Assembly: GCF_017377855.1 (NCBI RefSeq)
Contig: NZ_JAFREP010000022.1
Coordinates: 62,001 to 126,000 of the forward strand
Source of the DNA: Acanthopleuribacter pedis
GTDB lineage: Bacteria > Acidobacteriota > Holophagae > Acanthopleuribacterales > Acanthopleuribacteraceae
Direction: 5' to 3'
Length of the DNA: 64,000 nt
This document shows, one piece after another, positions 45,735-54,305 of this stretch (the stretch's first letter is position 1; each line of letters starts with the position of its first letter). The notes below the pieces were generated by a model. It was not told where the DNA came from and did not search any database. It was given only the letters and a program-made list of their open reading frames with translations. The position numbers were made by a program, and so were the translations under genes.

Positions 45735-46334
45735 ATGACCAATTTGGACAACACTAAGGGCGGCAAATTCGAATTTGACCACGAAGAAATGCATTGGCCC
45801 AACGTGGAGGACGATCACACCCCTCAGGATATTCTCAATACCGACGGTATGTATAAGTTCTCCAAAATCAAAGACATTCTGGGTATGACCACCATGGAGC
45901 TGACCAAGCTTAGCAAGGTCGCCGAGCAAAAAGGTCTCGACACCTACGAGCACTACGGTTTCTTCAAGCCGCGCGGCAGCCAGTATGTTTTGAAAATGAG
46001 TAAGTTTCGTGAGACCTTTACAAAGATTTCACAATTCAAATCCATTCCCACCAACATTGATCCTCGCGACTTGAAGGTTATCCCCGAGGGTGTCACCGAC
46101 GCCAACAACATTCTCAAGCTCAAAGGTTTTTTCCGCTTGAACGATGTCTGTCAGTACTCTCCCTTCAAAGAAAACGCCGAGGTCATCAAAAACCTGGTTC
46201 GCAAAGAAAAGAATCAAGAGCGCGCCATGCAAGACAACGGCTGCTGGTACGACAGCACCAAACGTGAATACTTCGTCCACATGGACAGCTTCGGCTCTTG
46301 GTTTTTCCAAGAAGTTTGGATGAAAGGTTTCTAA
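45735..46334 (+). CDS. Uncharacterised 199-residue protein, tandem paralogue 2
   Basis: Second copy of the family. Shared blocks with the preceding gene include FDHEEMHWPNVED, GMYKFSKIKDILGMTTMELTKLS, YGFFKPRGSQYVLKMSKFRE, IPTNIDPRDLKVIPEGV, VCQYSPFKENAEVIKNLVRK, GCWYDSTKREYFVHMDSFGSWFF. Absolutely conserved Trp, Tyr, Cys and charged residues suggest a folded enzyme or binding domain and not a structural repeat. TGCGGAGG precedes the ATG. The 215-base gap from the first copy is AT-rich (TATAAA at 45666) and could hold a separate promoter. An excellent terminator follows at 46460. Function unknown. Confidence 0.82.
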   Translation: MTNLDNTKGGKFEFDHEEMHWPNVEDDHTPQDILNTDGMYKFSKIKDILGMTTMELTKLSKVAEQKGLDTYEHYGFFKPRGSQYVLKMSKFRETFTKISQFKSIPTNIDPRDLKVIPEGVTDANNILKLKGFFRLNDVCQYSPFKENAEVIKNLVRKEKNQERAMQDNGCWYDSTKREYFVHMDSFGSWFFQEVWMKGF

Positions 46335-46382
46335 GCGTCGGTTGCCCACCGCGCTGTAAAGAACCGCAAGACCCGTTCTAAC

Positions 46383-46430
46383 ACCGAGGCACCCCGCGAC
46401 AGCCCCCCTCGTTCGCACCGCCTCGGTTTT
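46383..46430 (+). terminator. Weaker hairpin downstream of paralogue 2
   Basis: ACCGAGGC/GCCTCGGT with a 29-base loop, followed by TTTTCAC. It precedes the stronger terminator at 46460. Confidence 0.4.
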
Positions 46431-46459
46431 CACTCAGGATTCATCTACTCAGATTATTT

Positions 46460-46495
46460 GGGAACAGCAGATCGACAGGCCGCTGTTCCCTTTTT
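46460..46495 (+). terminator. Intrinsic terminator of the 199-residue gene pair
   Basis: GGGAACAGC/GCTGTTCCC (9 bp) with a 13-base loop, followed by TTTTTCATTTTTT. It lies 125 bases after the second paralogue. Confidence 0.85.
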
Positions 46496-46550
46496 CATTT
46501 TTTGGACCGGGGTGTGGTCAACGGCCACCATGGTTTGGTTTCGCTCCGGC

Positions 46551-46646
46551 CCATCTTTGGTTGGGATCCGATCCGGCGCGCCCCATCTTTGGTTGGGATC
46601 CGATCCGGCGCGCCCCATCTTTGGTTGGGATCCGATCCGGCGCGCC
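46551..46646. repeat. 32-bp tandem repeat, three identical copies
   Basis: Copies begin at 46551, 46583 and 46615, each starting CCATCTTTGGTTGGG and ending GGCGCGCC. Identity of all copies points to recent amplification. Period 32 is not a multiple of three and no ribosome site is present, so it is not protein repeats. No spacers separate the units, so it is not CRISPR. Confidence 0.93.
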
Positions 46647-46694
46647 CCGAAGCGGGCCGCACCGCCGCCCCTTAGGACCATGTTTTCAATAAAT

Positions 46695-47225
46695 GCGAGG
46701 CAACGCCTCGCCACCCTGGACGCACGCTGAAGGCGTGCAATAGGTTAGCCCCGGGTACGACCATTGAAAATGGTCGCACCCTGGGTCACGGGGGTTCACG
46801 AACGGAAAAACCCCGAAGGGGTTGACACCACATAATTTACGAATCCCACAGGCCTCCATGGCAATACAAAATAACCAAGGGTTGGTTTGCCAATAAAACA
46901 ACCACATGATCCATTCGGTTCATTGCCGTAGTTCCGCCAAAGATCGTCCCACCCGTTCATTCCCGTAGGGTCCGCGGAGATCGTACCTACCATACGGTTC
47001 ACCGTTGTGGTACCGGCGCCGTCAGCGCCTACCCAAAGGGAACCCCAGAGAACCCAGAGCAAATGGTTGTGCCACAACCATTTGATCGGGGCTGAAATCC
47101 TCGGCACCTTCAGTGCCGCTGTAAGAGGTTCGCCTTCGGCTCACGTTTTAAACCAGTTAGGGTCCGCGCACGGCGGTGTGCGTTCCCCTACAGGGAACGC
47201 CGGATCACCACCCATTTCAACAGCC
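46695..47225. repeat. Cluster of short REP-like hairpins
   Basis: A run of small perfect inverted repeats: GCGAGGC/GCCTCGC (46695), GCACGC/GCGTGC with loop TGAAG (46722), CGACCATT/AATGGTCG inside CCCGGGT/ACCCTGGG (about 46750), CCCCGAAGGGG (about 46813), GGCGC/GCGCC with loop CGTCA (about 47017), GGCAC/GTGCC with loop CTTCA (about 47100), GCGTTCCC/GGGAACGC (about 47180). This mosaic is typical of REP-type intergenic elements seen in many environmental bacteria. No RAYT transposase is in the window. No gene is supported in it. Confidence 0.6.
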
Positions 47226-47314
47226 GCCCATTCCGAACCGTTTCCATCACCGAGCCATGACAACAAGTTTCCCTTCCGCAACGCCCAAAAATACCGTCGT
47301 GCGGAATATTCCCC

Positions 47315-48658
47315 CTAACCCGCGGACGCTTGGCTCGCGCCCGCCTCCTGTAGCCAGGCCGGCTTGGTCACCTTAATCGTCGCGTTGAGATCGTGGAGGA
47401 TGTGATAGAGCCCGAAGTAGGTACGGTCAATGTAAATCGCGTCCTTGCGGCCACGAACCGTTTTATTGTCGCGCAGATCACGATCACGCCGTACCCGCTC
47501 CCCGAAGGCGTAGATCTCGTCAAAATAGGTACGGTCCCCGAAGTAAAACCGATCCGCGTGGAACGGTCGCGCCAGCAACTCGATCATGCCGATGAAAAAT
47601 TGGGTAAAGAATTTGCGCTGCTCCGCATCGTCGTGGTCATAAAGGAAACCCATGCGGGAGAACAAATCGTCCCGTGCGTCCAGGTTCTCGGGATCGAGCA
47701 AGTCCTGACGCACCAAGCTAAAGTAATTGGTGTAAAAATCGTCGGGAATCTCTTTAACACACCCAAAATCGAGAATGCCGATGCTGCCGTCTTCCCGGAA
47801 CAAAAAGTTGCCGGGATGTGGATCCGCGTGCAATTTGCGCAAATGGTGAATTTGGAAGTGGAAACAATCCCACAGGCGCTGTCCAATCAAATCCAAGAGC
47901 GCTTGGTCCGGCTTGCGCTTGAGGAACTCACGCAAATGCTCGCCGTCCAGCCAATCCATCGTCAACACCCGCTTGGCGGAGAGTTCCGGGTAATATTCGG
48001 GAAAATCAATGCCTTCCAAATGACGACAGGCCGCACTAATCTCCAAGGATCGCGACAGCTCCAAACCGTAATCGGTTTCCTCCAGCATCTTGACGGCGAC
48101 CTCGTCCATAAAGTGATCCAGCTCTTTGCCGTTCACATTGAGCAACCGAATCGCCAGCGGACGCACCATCTTGAGGTCCGTCATCACGGAATCCCCCACG
48201 CCGGGGTACTGCACCTTGACGGCTAACTTCTGCTCGCCGCGCCTGGCCAGGTGGACCTGTCCAATACTGGCGGCATTGACCGCATTGCGCGAGAACTCGT
48301 CAAAAATCATCGTGGGCTCCTTGCCCAGTTCTTCCATAAACGTTTTGACCACCAGCGGGTAGGACAAGGGCGGTGCACTGTACTGGGAGAGGCTAAACTT
48401 TTGCCGGTAGGCCGCCGGCAGCCAATCCGGGTTCATACTGATCATTTGGGCGGCCTTAAGCGCGCTGCCTTTCAACTCGCTTAATGACTGGTAAATTTCC
48501 TGCGCATTGGCCTCTTCGAGTTCGGTACGCGGCCGTTTGGGGTCAATCAGCTTTTTGGAATAATGACTGACGTAATTCCCGCCCACCTTGGCCCCGGTCG
48601 TTGCGAACTTCATCGCGCGCTGGATTTTGCCCGTTGGAATTTTGCCCAATTCTTTCAC
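47315..48658 (-). CDS. ABC1/AarF/UbiB family atypical kinase-like protein
   Basis: 447 residues of the UbiB/ADCK family, linked to ubiquinone and other prenyl-lipid biology. The kinase-like core shows NAASIGQVHLA (Ala-rich nucleotide loop with the SIGQVH signature, about 127-137), LAVKVQYPG with the lysine, LHADPHPGNFLF (catalytic loop) and GILDFGCVKEI (metal-binding DFG). The family KxGQ motif reads ELKGSALKAAQMIS, so KAAQ replaces the common KxGQ spacing. Unlike UbiB, no C-terminal membrane helices are evident. The start is a GTG at 48658 with GAGAGGT upstream. It lies 33 bases after a TetR-like gene and is probably co-transcribed with it. Confidence 0.88.
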   Translation of the reverse strand: MKELGKIPTGKIQRAMKFATTGAKVGGNYVSHYSKKLIDPKRPRTELEEANAQEIYQSLSELKGSALKAAQMISMNPDWLPAAYRQKFSLSQYSAPPLSYPLVVKTFMEELGKEPTMIFDEFSRNAVNAASIGQVHLARRGEQKLAVKVQYPGVGDSVMTDLKMVRPLAIRLLNVNGKELDHFMDEVAVKMLEETDYGLELSRSLEISAACRHLEGIDFPEYYPELSAKRVLTMDWLDGEHLREFLKRKPDQALLDLIGQRLWDCFHFQIHHLRKLHADPHPGNFLFREDGSIGILDFGCVKEIPDDFYTNYFSLVRQDLLDPENLDARDDLFSRMGFLYDHDDAEQRKFFTQFFIGMIELLARPFHADRFYFGDRTYFDEIYAFGERVRRDRDLRDNKTVRGRKDAIYIDRTYFGLYHILHDLNATIKVTKPAWLQEAGASQASAG

Positions 48659-48691
48659 ACAACACCTCTCACCCTCGCGGCCGAAGCCGGG

Positions 48692-49345
48692 TTAACGTCG
48701 GCCCTGCTGCACGACGAATTTGCCCAAATCCAACCAGGAGTCGAACAGGTTTTTTCCGCCACAATCAAACAGAGCATGGACGGTTTTTTCAATGGCTTGA
48801 TCCGTATTTTGGCATTGCGCGGATTCGTCATCCAGCCAGAACAACAACAAGCAATAGGTCGGAAAAACCAAACCTCGTGCGTAGTATTTGGTAACCATCG
48901 GCCGTTCCACCAGCTCACCGTCTTCCAAGGCGGTTTCAATTACGGGTTCGGCCCATTCCAAGATTTCTTCTTTGAGGCCCTCCAGCACGCGGGGCATGCC
49001 GAGCGCGGGCGCGCGCAGCAGCGATTCATACGCCGCGGCAAAAGCCCGTTCGCGACCAAACTCGGAAAACAGGGTAAACCAGAATGCCAGCAGCTTTTCG
49101 CGGCCCGAGTATTCGCCATAGGTCTCATCGGCCTCGAGAATCATTCGTGTGCGCCGACCGAATTCGGCCCAGGTCGCTTTCTCCAGGGCCCGCAGCGAGC
49201 CGTAACTTTTGAAAAACTCGGGCGTTTCGCGTTCGCCGTGACGCGCCAACGCCGCCGCCGTCTTCGGGCGATCACCGTATTCGGTGACATAGGCCGTCAG
49301 TGCCTCTTTCCAACAAAACGGTGTCGCTTCGACTGTTTCCGTCAT
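48692..49345 (-). CDS. TetR-like transcription regulator
   Basis: 217 residues. The N-terminal 55 residues resemble a TetR helix-turn-helix (EALTAYVTEYGDRPKTAAALARHG then FFKSYGSLRALEKATWAEF, where YGSLRAL occupies the place of the usual FGSKEAL). The rest is helical, as in TetR C-terminal ligand domains, with YYARGLVFPTYCLLLFWL a likely hydrophobic core. It lies 33 bases upstream of the AarF-like kinase gene on the same strand; pairing of such regulators with AarF-like kinases is, to my recollection, also found in other phyla. The ATG at 49345 has GAAGGAAGG upstream. Two tandem 25-bp repeats directly upstream may be its operator. Confidence 0.7.
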   Translation of the reverse strand: MTETVEATPFCWKEALTAYVTEYGDRPKTAAALARHGERETPEFFKSYGSLRALEKATWAEFGRRTRMILEADETYGEYSGREKLLAFWFTLFSEFGRERAFAAAYESLLRAPALGMPRVLEGLKEEILEWAEPVIETALEDGELVERPMVTKYYARGLVFPTYCLLLFWLDDESAQCQNTDQAIEKTVHALFDCGGKNLFDSWLDLGKFVVQQGRR

Positions 49346-49358
49346 GGTTGTACCTTCC

Positions 49359-49409
49359 TTCTCAGCCGCCTTCGACCGGCGTTTTCTCAGCCGCCTTCGG
49401 CCGGCGGTT
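49359..49409. repeat. Two tandem 25-26-bp direct repeats upstream of the TetR-like gene
   Basis: Both copies begin TTCTCAGCCGCCTTCG (49359 and 49384) and continue ACCGGCGTT or GCCGGCGGTT. Each contains the inverted motif CCGCC...GGCGG or close to it. Their position just upstream of the ribosome site suggests regulator binding, possibly autoregulation; this is inference. Confidence 0.6.
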
Positions 49410-49781
49410 TTCACCCTTTCCGCGCGGGTTGCATGGTCCGAACTTGAGACGAAATCACCGCGTCAAAGGTTTCCTTTTTGTTGTCACCCGCCAACAGCGG
49501 GCTTCACCAAGGCGACCCAGCTTCGCGCCCAAACCCAGCGCCACCAAGCCATTGGCTCGGTAGTACGCCGATCTAAACCGACCTGCCGACCCAAAACCCG
49601 ATAACTCTTTGCGGTAAATATCTCAACGATCCCGCGCGGTTCAGGTAAGATGATAACCACAAGCCTGCAGAAATGACGAATGCAACACCCCGTAGGGGAG
49701 AAACCCCTTGTGGCGCGCCGGCTGAGCGACAGCTTGGCGACATGGTCTTCCATGACAGCCCACGCCTAGGAGGTCAAACCC
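49410..49781. other. Divergent intergenic region before the glycogen-metabolism fusion
   Basis: 372 bases between the TetR-like gene and the plus-strand fusion gene. No coding sequence, repeat or clear promoter hexamers were identified. Confidence 0.35.
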
Positions 49782-52700
49782 GTGATTACGCCGCCGCGTG
49801 AACCGACCGACACCTACTTTATCTTTGAAGTTTGCTGGGATTTAGGCGACCCCAAGGGAGGGACCCGGCGAGTTCTGGCGAGCAAAGCGCAGAAGATGAC
49901 CAAGATTTACGGCGACCACTACATCCTGATCGCCCCCCACTTGGAGCGCGAGGATCAACATCCCGACAACTTGATCCCCGAACCCCATGCCATGACTTGG
50001 CTCAACCCACTCCAGGACGAAGGCTGGCGCATCAACAGTTACCGCTGGGACGTTCCCGGCCGCCCGCGTTGCCTGCTCGTCGACTTTTCCAACGCCTACC
50101 GCCGCAAAAAAGACCTGGTCGATTGGCTGTTCAGCCAGTACCACGTGGAAGCCGACGACGCCGATTGGGACTTCCTTGAGCCCGTGCTCTTCGGCTACAC
50201 CGCGGGCCGCGTGATCAGCGCCTACAGCGAGGTGAACCAAGAGAACTTGGAAATCGTCGCCCATTGGCATAACTGGCAAGTCGTCGCGGGCCAACTCTTC
50301 CTCAAGGACCGGCACCCGGAAGTCGCCCATGTCGTGACCCTCCACCACACCGTGCTGGGCCGCGCCATCGCCAATACCGGCGAAAACGTCGTCACCGCCT
50401 TGGAGAAAATCAACGGCGACGAAAAAGCCAAATACCTGGGTTTGTATCCGCCCTATCAACTCGAAAAAGCGGCCGTTATTCAGGCCGATTGCATCACCAC
50501 CCCCAGCGCCGTGACTGCCAGCGAGATGCAGTTTTTCCACGACCGTCGCGCCTCACTCATCACGCCCAACGCCTTACCCGACGATTTCCCCGCCCCCCAC
50601 ACGAGCGACCCCGAACACCGGCTAAAAGCCCGCGAACGTTTGTTCCAAGTCGCGGAAGCCCTGACCGCCGCCACCCTTGACCGCGAGGAAACCCTCCTGC
50701 TCTTGAGCTCGGGCAGCTACGACTACATCAATAAAGGCCTGAACCTCATCCTCGACACCTTGCCCCACCTGGAGGAACGCCTCAAAACCGGCAGCCGCCG
50801 CGTCGTTTTGTTTTTGCTGACACCTAGCCGCGTTCTTCATCCCAACCGCCAGGTCGTCAACGCGCTCAACGGCACCGAACCCCTCAAGAAACCCAAACTG
50901 ATCACCCACGACCTCTACCACATTGAGGACGATCCGATCCAACGCCATCTGGCCCGACTCGAGATTCGCAACCAGCCGGAAGATCACATCAACGTCATCT
51001 TTGTACCCGCCGTGCTCGACGGCGAGGACGGCGTCATGAACCAGGATTACGCGAGTCTGTTACCCGGCTTCGACCTCTCCTTGTTCCCCGCCCACTACCA
51101 AACGTGGGGTTTCGGTCCGATGGAATCCCTGGCCAACGGCGTGCCTACCCTCACCTCCGACCTTTCCGGTTTCGGTAATTGGGTTTCCGACGCCTATCCA
51201 CGCAGCCGTTTTTGCCATGTCATGCAGCGCACCACCGCCGACTACGAGCAAGCCACCGCCGAGCTCACCGGCTTCACCGCCGGCTTTGTCACCGCGCCCG
51301 CCGAACAACGAGCACAGTGGTCGCGCGAGGCGCGCAAACGCGCCGACAACTTCCATTGGACCCTTTGCATTCGCAACTACCTCGAGGCTTACCACGAGGC
51401 CATTACCGCCCGCGACCGTCGTTACCACGGCCACGGTCGCCACAAAAAAGAAACCCTTCCCCTCTACGAAAACGCCGACATCCTCACCCTCAGCACCGGC
51501 CAACCGCCGATTATGAAACCCTTTACCGTGCTAAACCTGCTGCCCGCCTCCCTGCGCCGCCTGCGAGAACTCGCCTACAACCTCTGGTGGAGTTGGCATC
51601 CAAGCGCGGCCGAACTTTTTGCCGAACTCGACAACGAGGCCTGGCACGAGTCGGGGCACAACCCGGTGGAAATGCTCGATTCCGTCCCCCAAGAAACCCT
51701 GAACAACCTCGCCCAAGACCCCGTATTCCTCCAACGCCTCGACGACACCCTCGCCCGCTTCGACGCCTACCAGGGACAACGCACCGGCCCGCGCCGGCCC
51801 GAGGTCGCTTATATCTCTTACCAATTCACCTTGCACGAATGCCTGCCCCTGTTTTTCAGCAGCGCGGGCACCATCGCCGGGGACACCCTCAAAAGCGCCG
51901 GCGACCTGGACTTCCCCATGGTCGGCCTCAGTCTCGCCTTCCACCACGGCACCCCCACCCAGCGCTTCGACCTACAGGGCAACTTCCACGGCGAATTCCG
52001 CGAATCCGACTTCACCTCTCAACCCATCCGCCCCCTCAAACAACGGGACGGCTCGCTGTTTACCATTCGCATCGCCTTCCCCGGTCGCCGGGTCACCCTC
52101 CAGGTATGGCGGGTCGAGGTCGGCGCCGTGTCGCTTTACCTGCTGGACAGCGACCACCACGACAACAGCGATCAGGACCGGCTCATCACGCGCCACTGCA
52201 ACCCAACCGACCCCGAAACCCGCCTACAGCAGTGTATGATCCTCGGCGTCGGCAGCCGCCACCTGTTGCAAGAACTGGATATCAAACCCAAAATTTGGCA
52301 TCTCAACGACTGTCACGGCGCCTTTCTGACCTTCAGCCGGGCCGCGCAATTGGTCCACAAGGAGAATCTCCCCTTCGACGCCGCGCTCGCCTACATCCGT
52401 GAAACCACGCTGATGACCGTGTACCACGCCGGCCATGACGAGGAATCACACCAAGGCACCGTATTTGACGAGGACACCATCCGTCCTTATTTCAACCTCT
52501 ACCGCCACTCGCTTTCCGTTTCGTGGCAACACCTCACCGCCCTCGGCGCACAACCCGACCCTCAGCGACGCAACCGTTTCTCCCTCAACCTATTAGGGAT
52601 TCGCAGTGCCGGCAAACTCACCGCCAAGAACCAGACCCACCGCGCTCAAATTCAGCGCAAACTGCAACCCTTGGCCGCCGGTTACCACGCCTCGGAACTC

Positions 52701-54077
52701 CCCATCTCCCAAGTAACCGAGGGCGTCCACCCCACCTCCTGGATCACGCCCGACCTGCTCGAGCTGCTCAACACATCCTTGGGCGCCGACTGGACCCAGC
52801 GCGGTCCCGGTGAGGTGGATTTCGACCTGGTCACCACCCTGCCGGAAAAAGACATCCGCCGCGCCAAACTCAAGGCCAAGGCACGCTTGCTTCACGAGGT
52901 GCGCCGTCATTTGGAACACACCTGGCACCACCGCCGCGATTCGCCGTCGCTCCTGACCAAAATCATCGGCACCATGCGCGACGACGCGCTCATTATCGGC
53001 TTCACCCACCACCTGGCCCTCAACCCTCGCGCCAACCTGCTATTTCGCGACACCGCCCACCTCGCCCGCCTGCTCAACCAAGAAGACCGCCCCGTGATCA
53101 TCCTGTTCGCCTCGCACATCTTGCCGGGCACCCTGGAAGCCGAAACCGAGGCCGAACGCAAGCAGGCCGAGAAACTGGTCAAAGACATGTTCCACCTGTC
53201 GCGTCGCGAAGAATTCCTCGGGCGCCTGATCTTTTTGGAGAATTTCGACCTGTTCCTCAACCGCATGCTGGTTCAGGGTTGCGATTTATGGCTCAACGCG
53301 CCCTCCAATTTGGGCAACTACGACATGCTTTCGGGTATCATGGCCGCCGCCAACGGCGCGCTCAACCTCAGCGTGCCCGACGGCTGGTGGGTCGAGGCAG
53401 ACAACGGCAAAAACGGCTGGACCATCGGCAAAAACCTGCCCGTCGCCAACCGAGACTACCGCGACGAGTTCGACAGCCAGCATTTGTATTTGTTGCTAGA
53501 ACAGAACCTCATCCCGCTTTACTTCCACGAGTGCATGATCGGCCCCAGTCAGGATTGGCTGGATCGCGGTCGCCGCGCCATGGCTCAAGTCATTGGCAAC
53601 TTCAGCAGTCACCGCCTGTTACGCGAATACAACCAGCGCTTCTACCAAACCATGCTGGACCGCCGCGATCATTTCCTCGCCAACCACTACGATGCCTGCG
53701 GCGAAAAGGCGCGCCGTCACGACTTGTTCCTCGCCGGCTGGCAGCGCTTGGCCATTTTGGAAACCCACGTGGAGGGCCTGCGCGAGGAATCCGTGTGTCA
53801 CGGCATGGATGTCCACGTGGAAGTGCATTTGCGCCATGAAAACCTACCTGCCGAGATGCTGCGCGTCGAATTCGTCAGCGGCGTGCGCGACCACAATAAC
53901 CACCTCCACGAGCTGATCGTGTATCCGCTCCAACAGGCTGAAGACAAGGGCACCGAAAGCCGTTGGCGCGGAATCTACGTCCCCATGCGCAACGGCCCCA
54001 AGGCGTACGGCATCCGCGTGCGTCCCAACGACGAGAGTCTGGACTTGTCCTTTCCGCTGGTGAAGTGGGCCAGGTAA
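49782..54077 (+). CDS. Fusion of GT3-type glycogen synthase and alpha-glucan phosphorylase domains, catalytic residues altered
   Basis: 1431 residues. Residues about 10-545 resemble family GT3 glycogen synthase (FEVCWDLGDPKGGTRRVLASKA, HWHNWQVVAGQLFLKD, LHHTVLGRAI, SDLSGFGNWVSDAYP). From residue 578 a DUF3417 region (LRELAYNLWWSWHPSAAELF) leads into an alpha-glucan phosphorylase domain (HECLPLFFSSAGTIAGDTLKS, HLNDCHGAFLTF, VPDGWWVEADNGKNGWTIGK). Key residues differ: the synthase EX7E motif reads QTWGFGPME (Q440, E448); the PLP lysine of SGMKAAANG is M1187 (SGIMAAANG); the phosphate-site YKR is N1081-P1082-R1083. Frame and length are intact, so this looks like a maintained protein with altered or lost catalysis. 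GTG start with TAGGAGG upstream. Confidence 0.82.
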   Translation: MITPPREPTDTYFIFEVCWDLGDPKGGTRRVLASKAQKMTKIYGDHYILIAPHLEREDQHPDNLIPEPHAMTWLNPLQDEGWRINSYRWDVPGRPRCLLVDFSNAYRRKKDLVDWLFSQYHVEADDADWDFLEPVLFGYTAGRVISAYSEVNQENLEIVAHWHNWQVVAGQLFLKDRHPEVAHVVTLHHTVLGRAIANTGENVVTALEKINGDEKAKYLGLYPPYQLEKAAVIQADCITTPSAVTASEMQFFHDRRASLITPNALPDDFPAPHTSDPEHRLKARERLFQVAEALTAATLDREETLLLLSSGSYDYINKGLNLILDTLPHLEERLKTGSRRVVLFLLTPSRVLHPNRQVVNALNGTEPLKKPKLITHDLYHIEDDPIQRHLARLEIRNQPEDHINVIFVPAVLDGEDGVMNQDYASLLPGFDLSLFPAHYQTWGFGPMESLANGVPTLTSDLSGFGNWVSDAYPRSRFCHVMQRTTADYEQATAELTGFTAGFVTAPAEQRAQWSREARKRADNFHWTLCIRNYLEAYHEAITARDRRYHGHGRHKKETLPLYENADILTLSTGQPPIMKPFTVLNLLPASLRRLRELAYNLWWSWHPSAAELFAELDNEAWHESGHNPVEMLDSVPQETLNNLAQDPVFLQRLDDTLARFDAYQGQRTGPRRPEVAYISYQFTLHECLPLFFSSAGTIAGDTLKSAGDLDFPMVGLSLAFHHGTPTQRFDLQGNFHGEFRESDFTSQPIRPLKQRDGSLFTIRIAFPGRRVTLQVWRVEVGAVSLYLLDSDHHDNSDQDRLITRHCNPTDPETRLQQCMILGVGSRHLLQELDIKPKIWHLNDCHGAFLTFSRAAQLVHKENLPFDAALAYIRETTLMTVYHAGHDEESHQGTVFDEDTIRPYFNLYRHSLSVSWQHLTALGAQPDPQRRNRFSLNLLGIRSAGKLTAKNQTHRAQIQRKLQPLAAGYHASELPISQVTEGVHPTSWITPDLLELLNTSLGADWTQRGPGEVDFDLVTTLPEKDIRRAKLKAKARLLHEVRRHLEHTWHHRRDSPSLLTKIIGTMRDDALIIGFTHHLALNPRANLLFRDTAHLARLLNQEDRPVIILFASHILPGTLEAETEAERKQAEKLVKDMFHLSRREEFLGRLIFLENFDLFLNRMLVQGCDLWLNAPSNLGNYDMLSGIMAAANGALNLSVPDGWWVEADNGKNGWTIGKNLPVANRDYRDEFDSQHLYLLLEQNLIPLYFHECMIGPSQDWLDRGRRAMAQVIGNFSSHRLLREYNQRFYQTMLDRRDHFLANHYDACGEKARRHDLFLAGWQRLAILETHVEGLREESVCHGMDVHVEVHLRHENLPAEMLRVEFVSGVRDHNNHLHELIVYPLQQAEDKGTESRWRGIYVPMRNGPKAYGIRVRPNDESLDLSFPLVKWAR

Positions 54078-54305
54078 CAGCAGGACCGACAACCAAAAAG
54101 GCCTTCGGTTTTCGTCATCGGTGTCTTCAGACTTTGAACGAAGGGCCTGTTTAATCCTGCACCGCTTTCCTACCATTGGGCTTAGACCGGTCGTGCCATA
54201 ATGAAGGCACGACATGTTTTCACATGAACGAAGTAACTCAGGTTTTACCGCCCCATCAACCGGTTATAACGAAGAGGGTGCGCATTTCGAGCAATGGATT
54301 AACTT

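Noticed and set aside
46551..46646. 32-bp repeats as a CRISPR array
   Set aside because: Copies abut without spacers; three copies only; no cas genes.
51179..52402. 407-codon second-frame reading inside the glycogen fusion gene
   Set aside because: Arg- and Pro-rich composition typical of a shifted frame in GC-rich DNA; no ribosome site.
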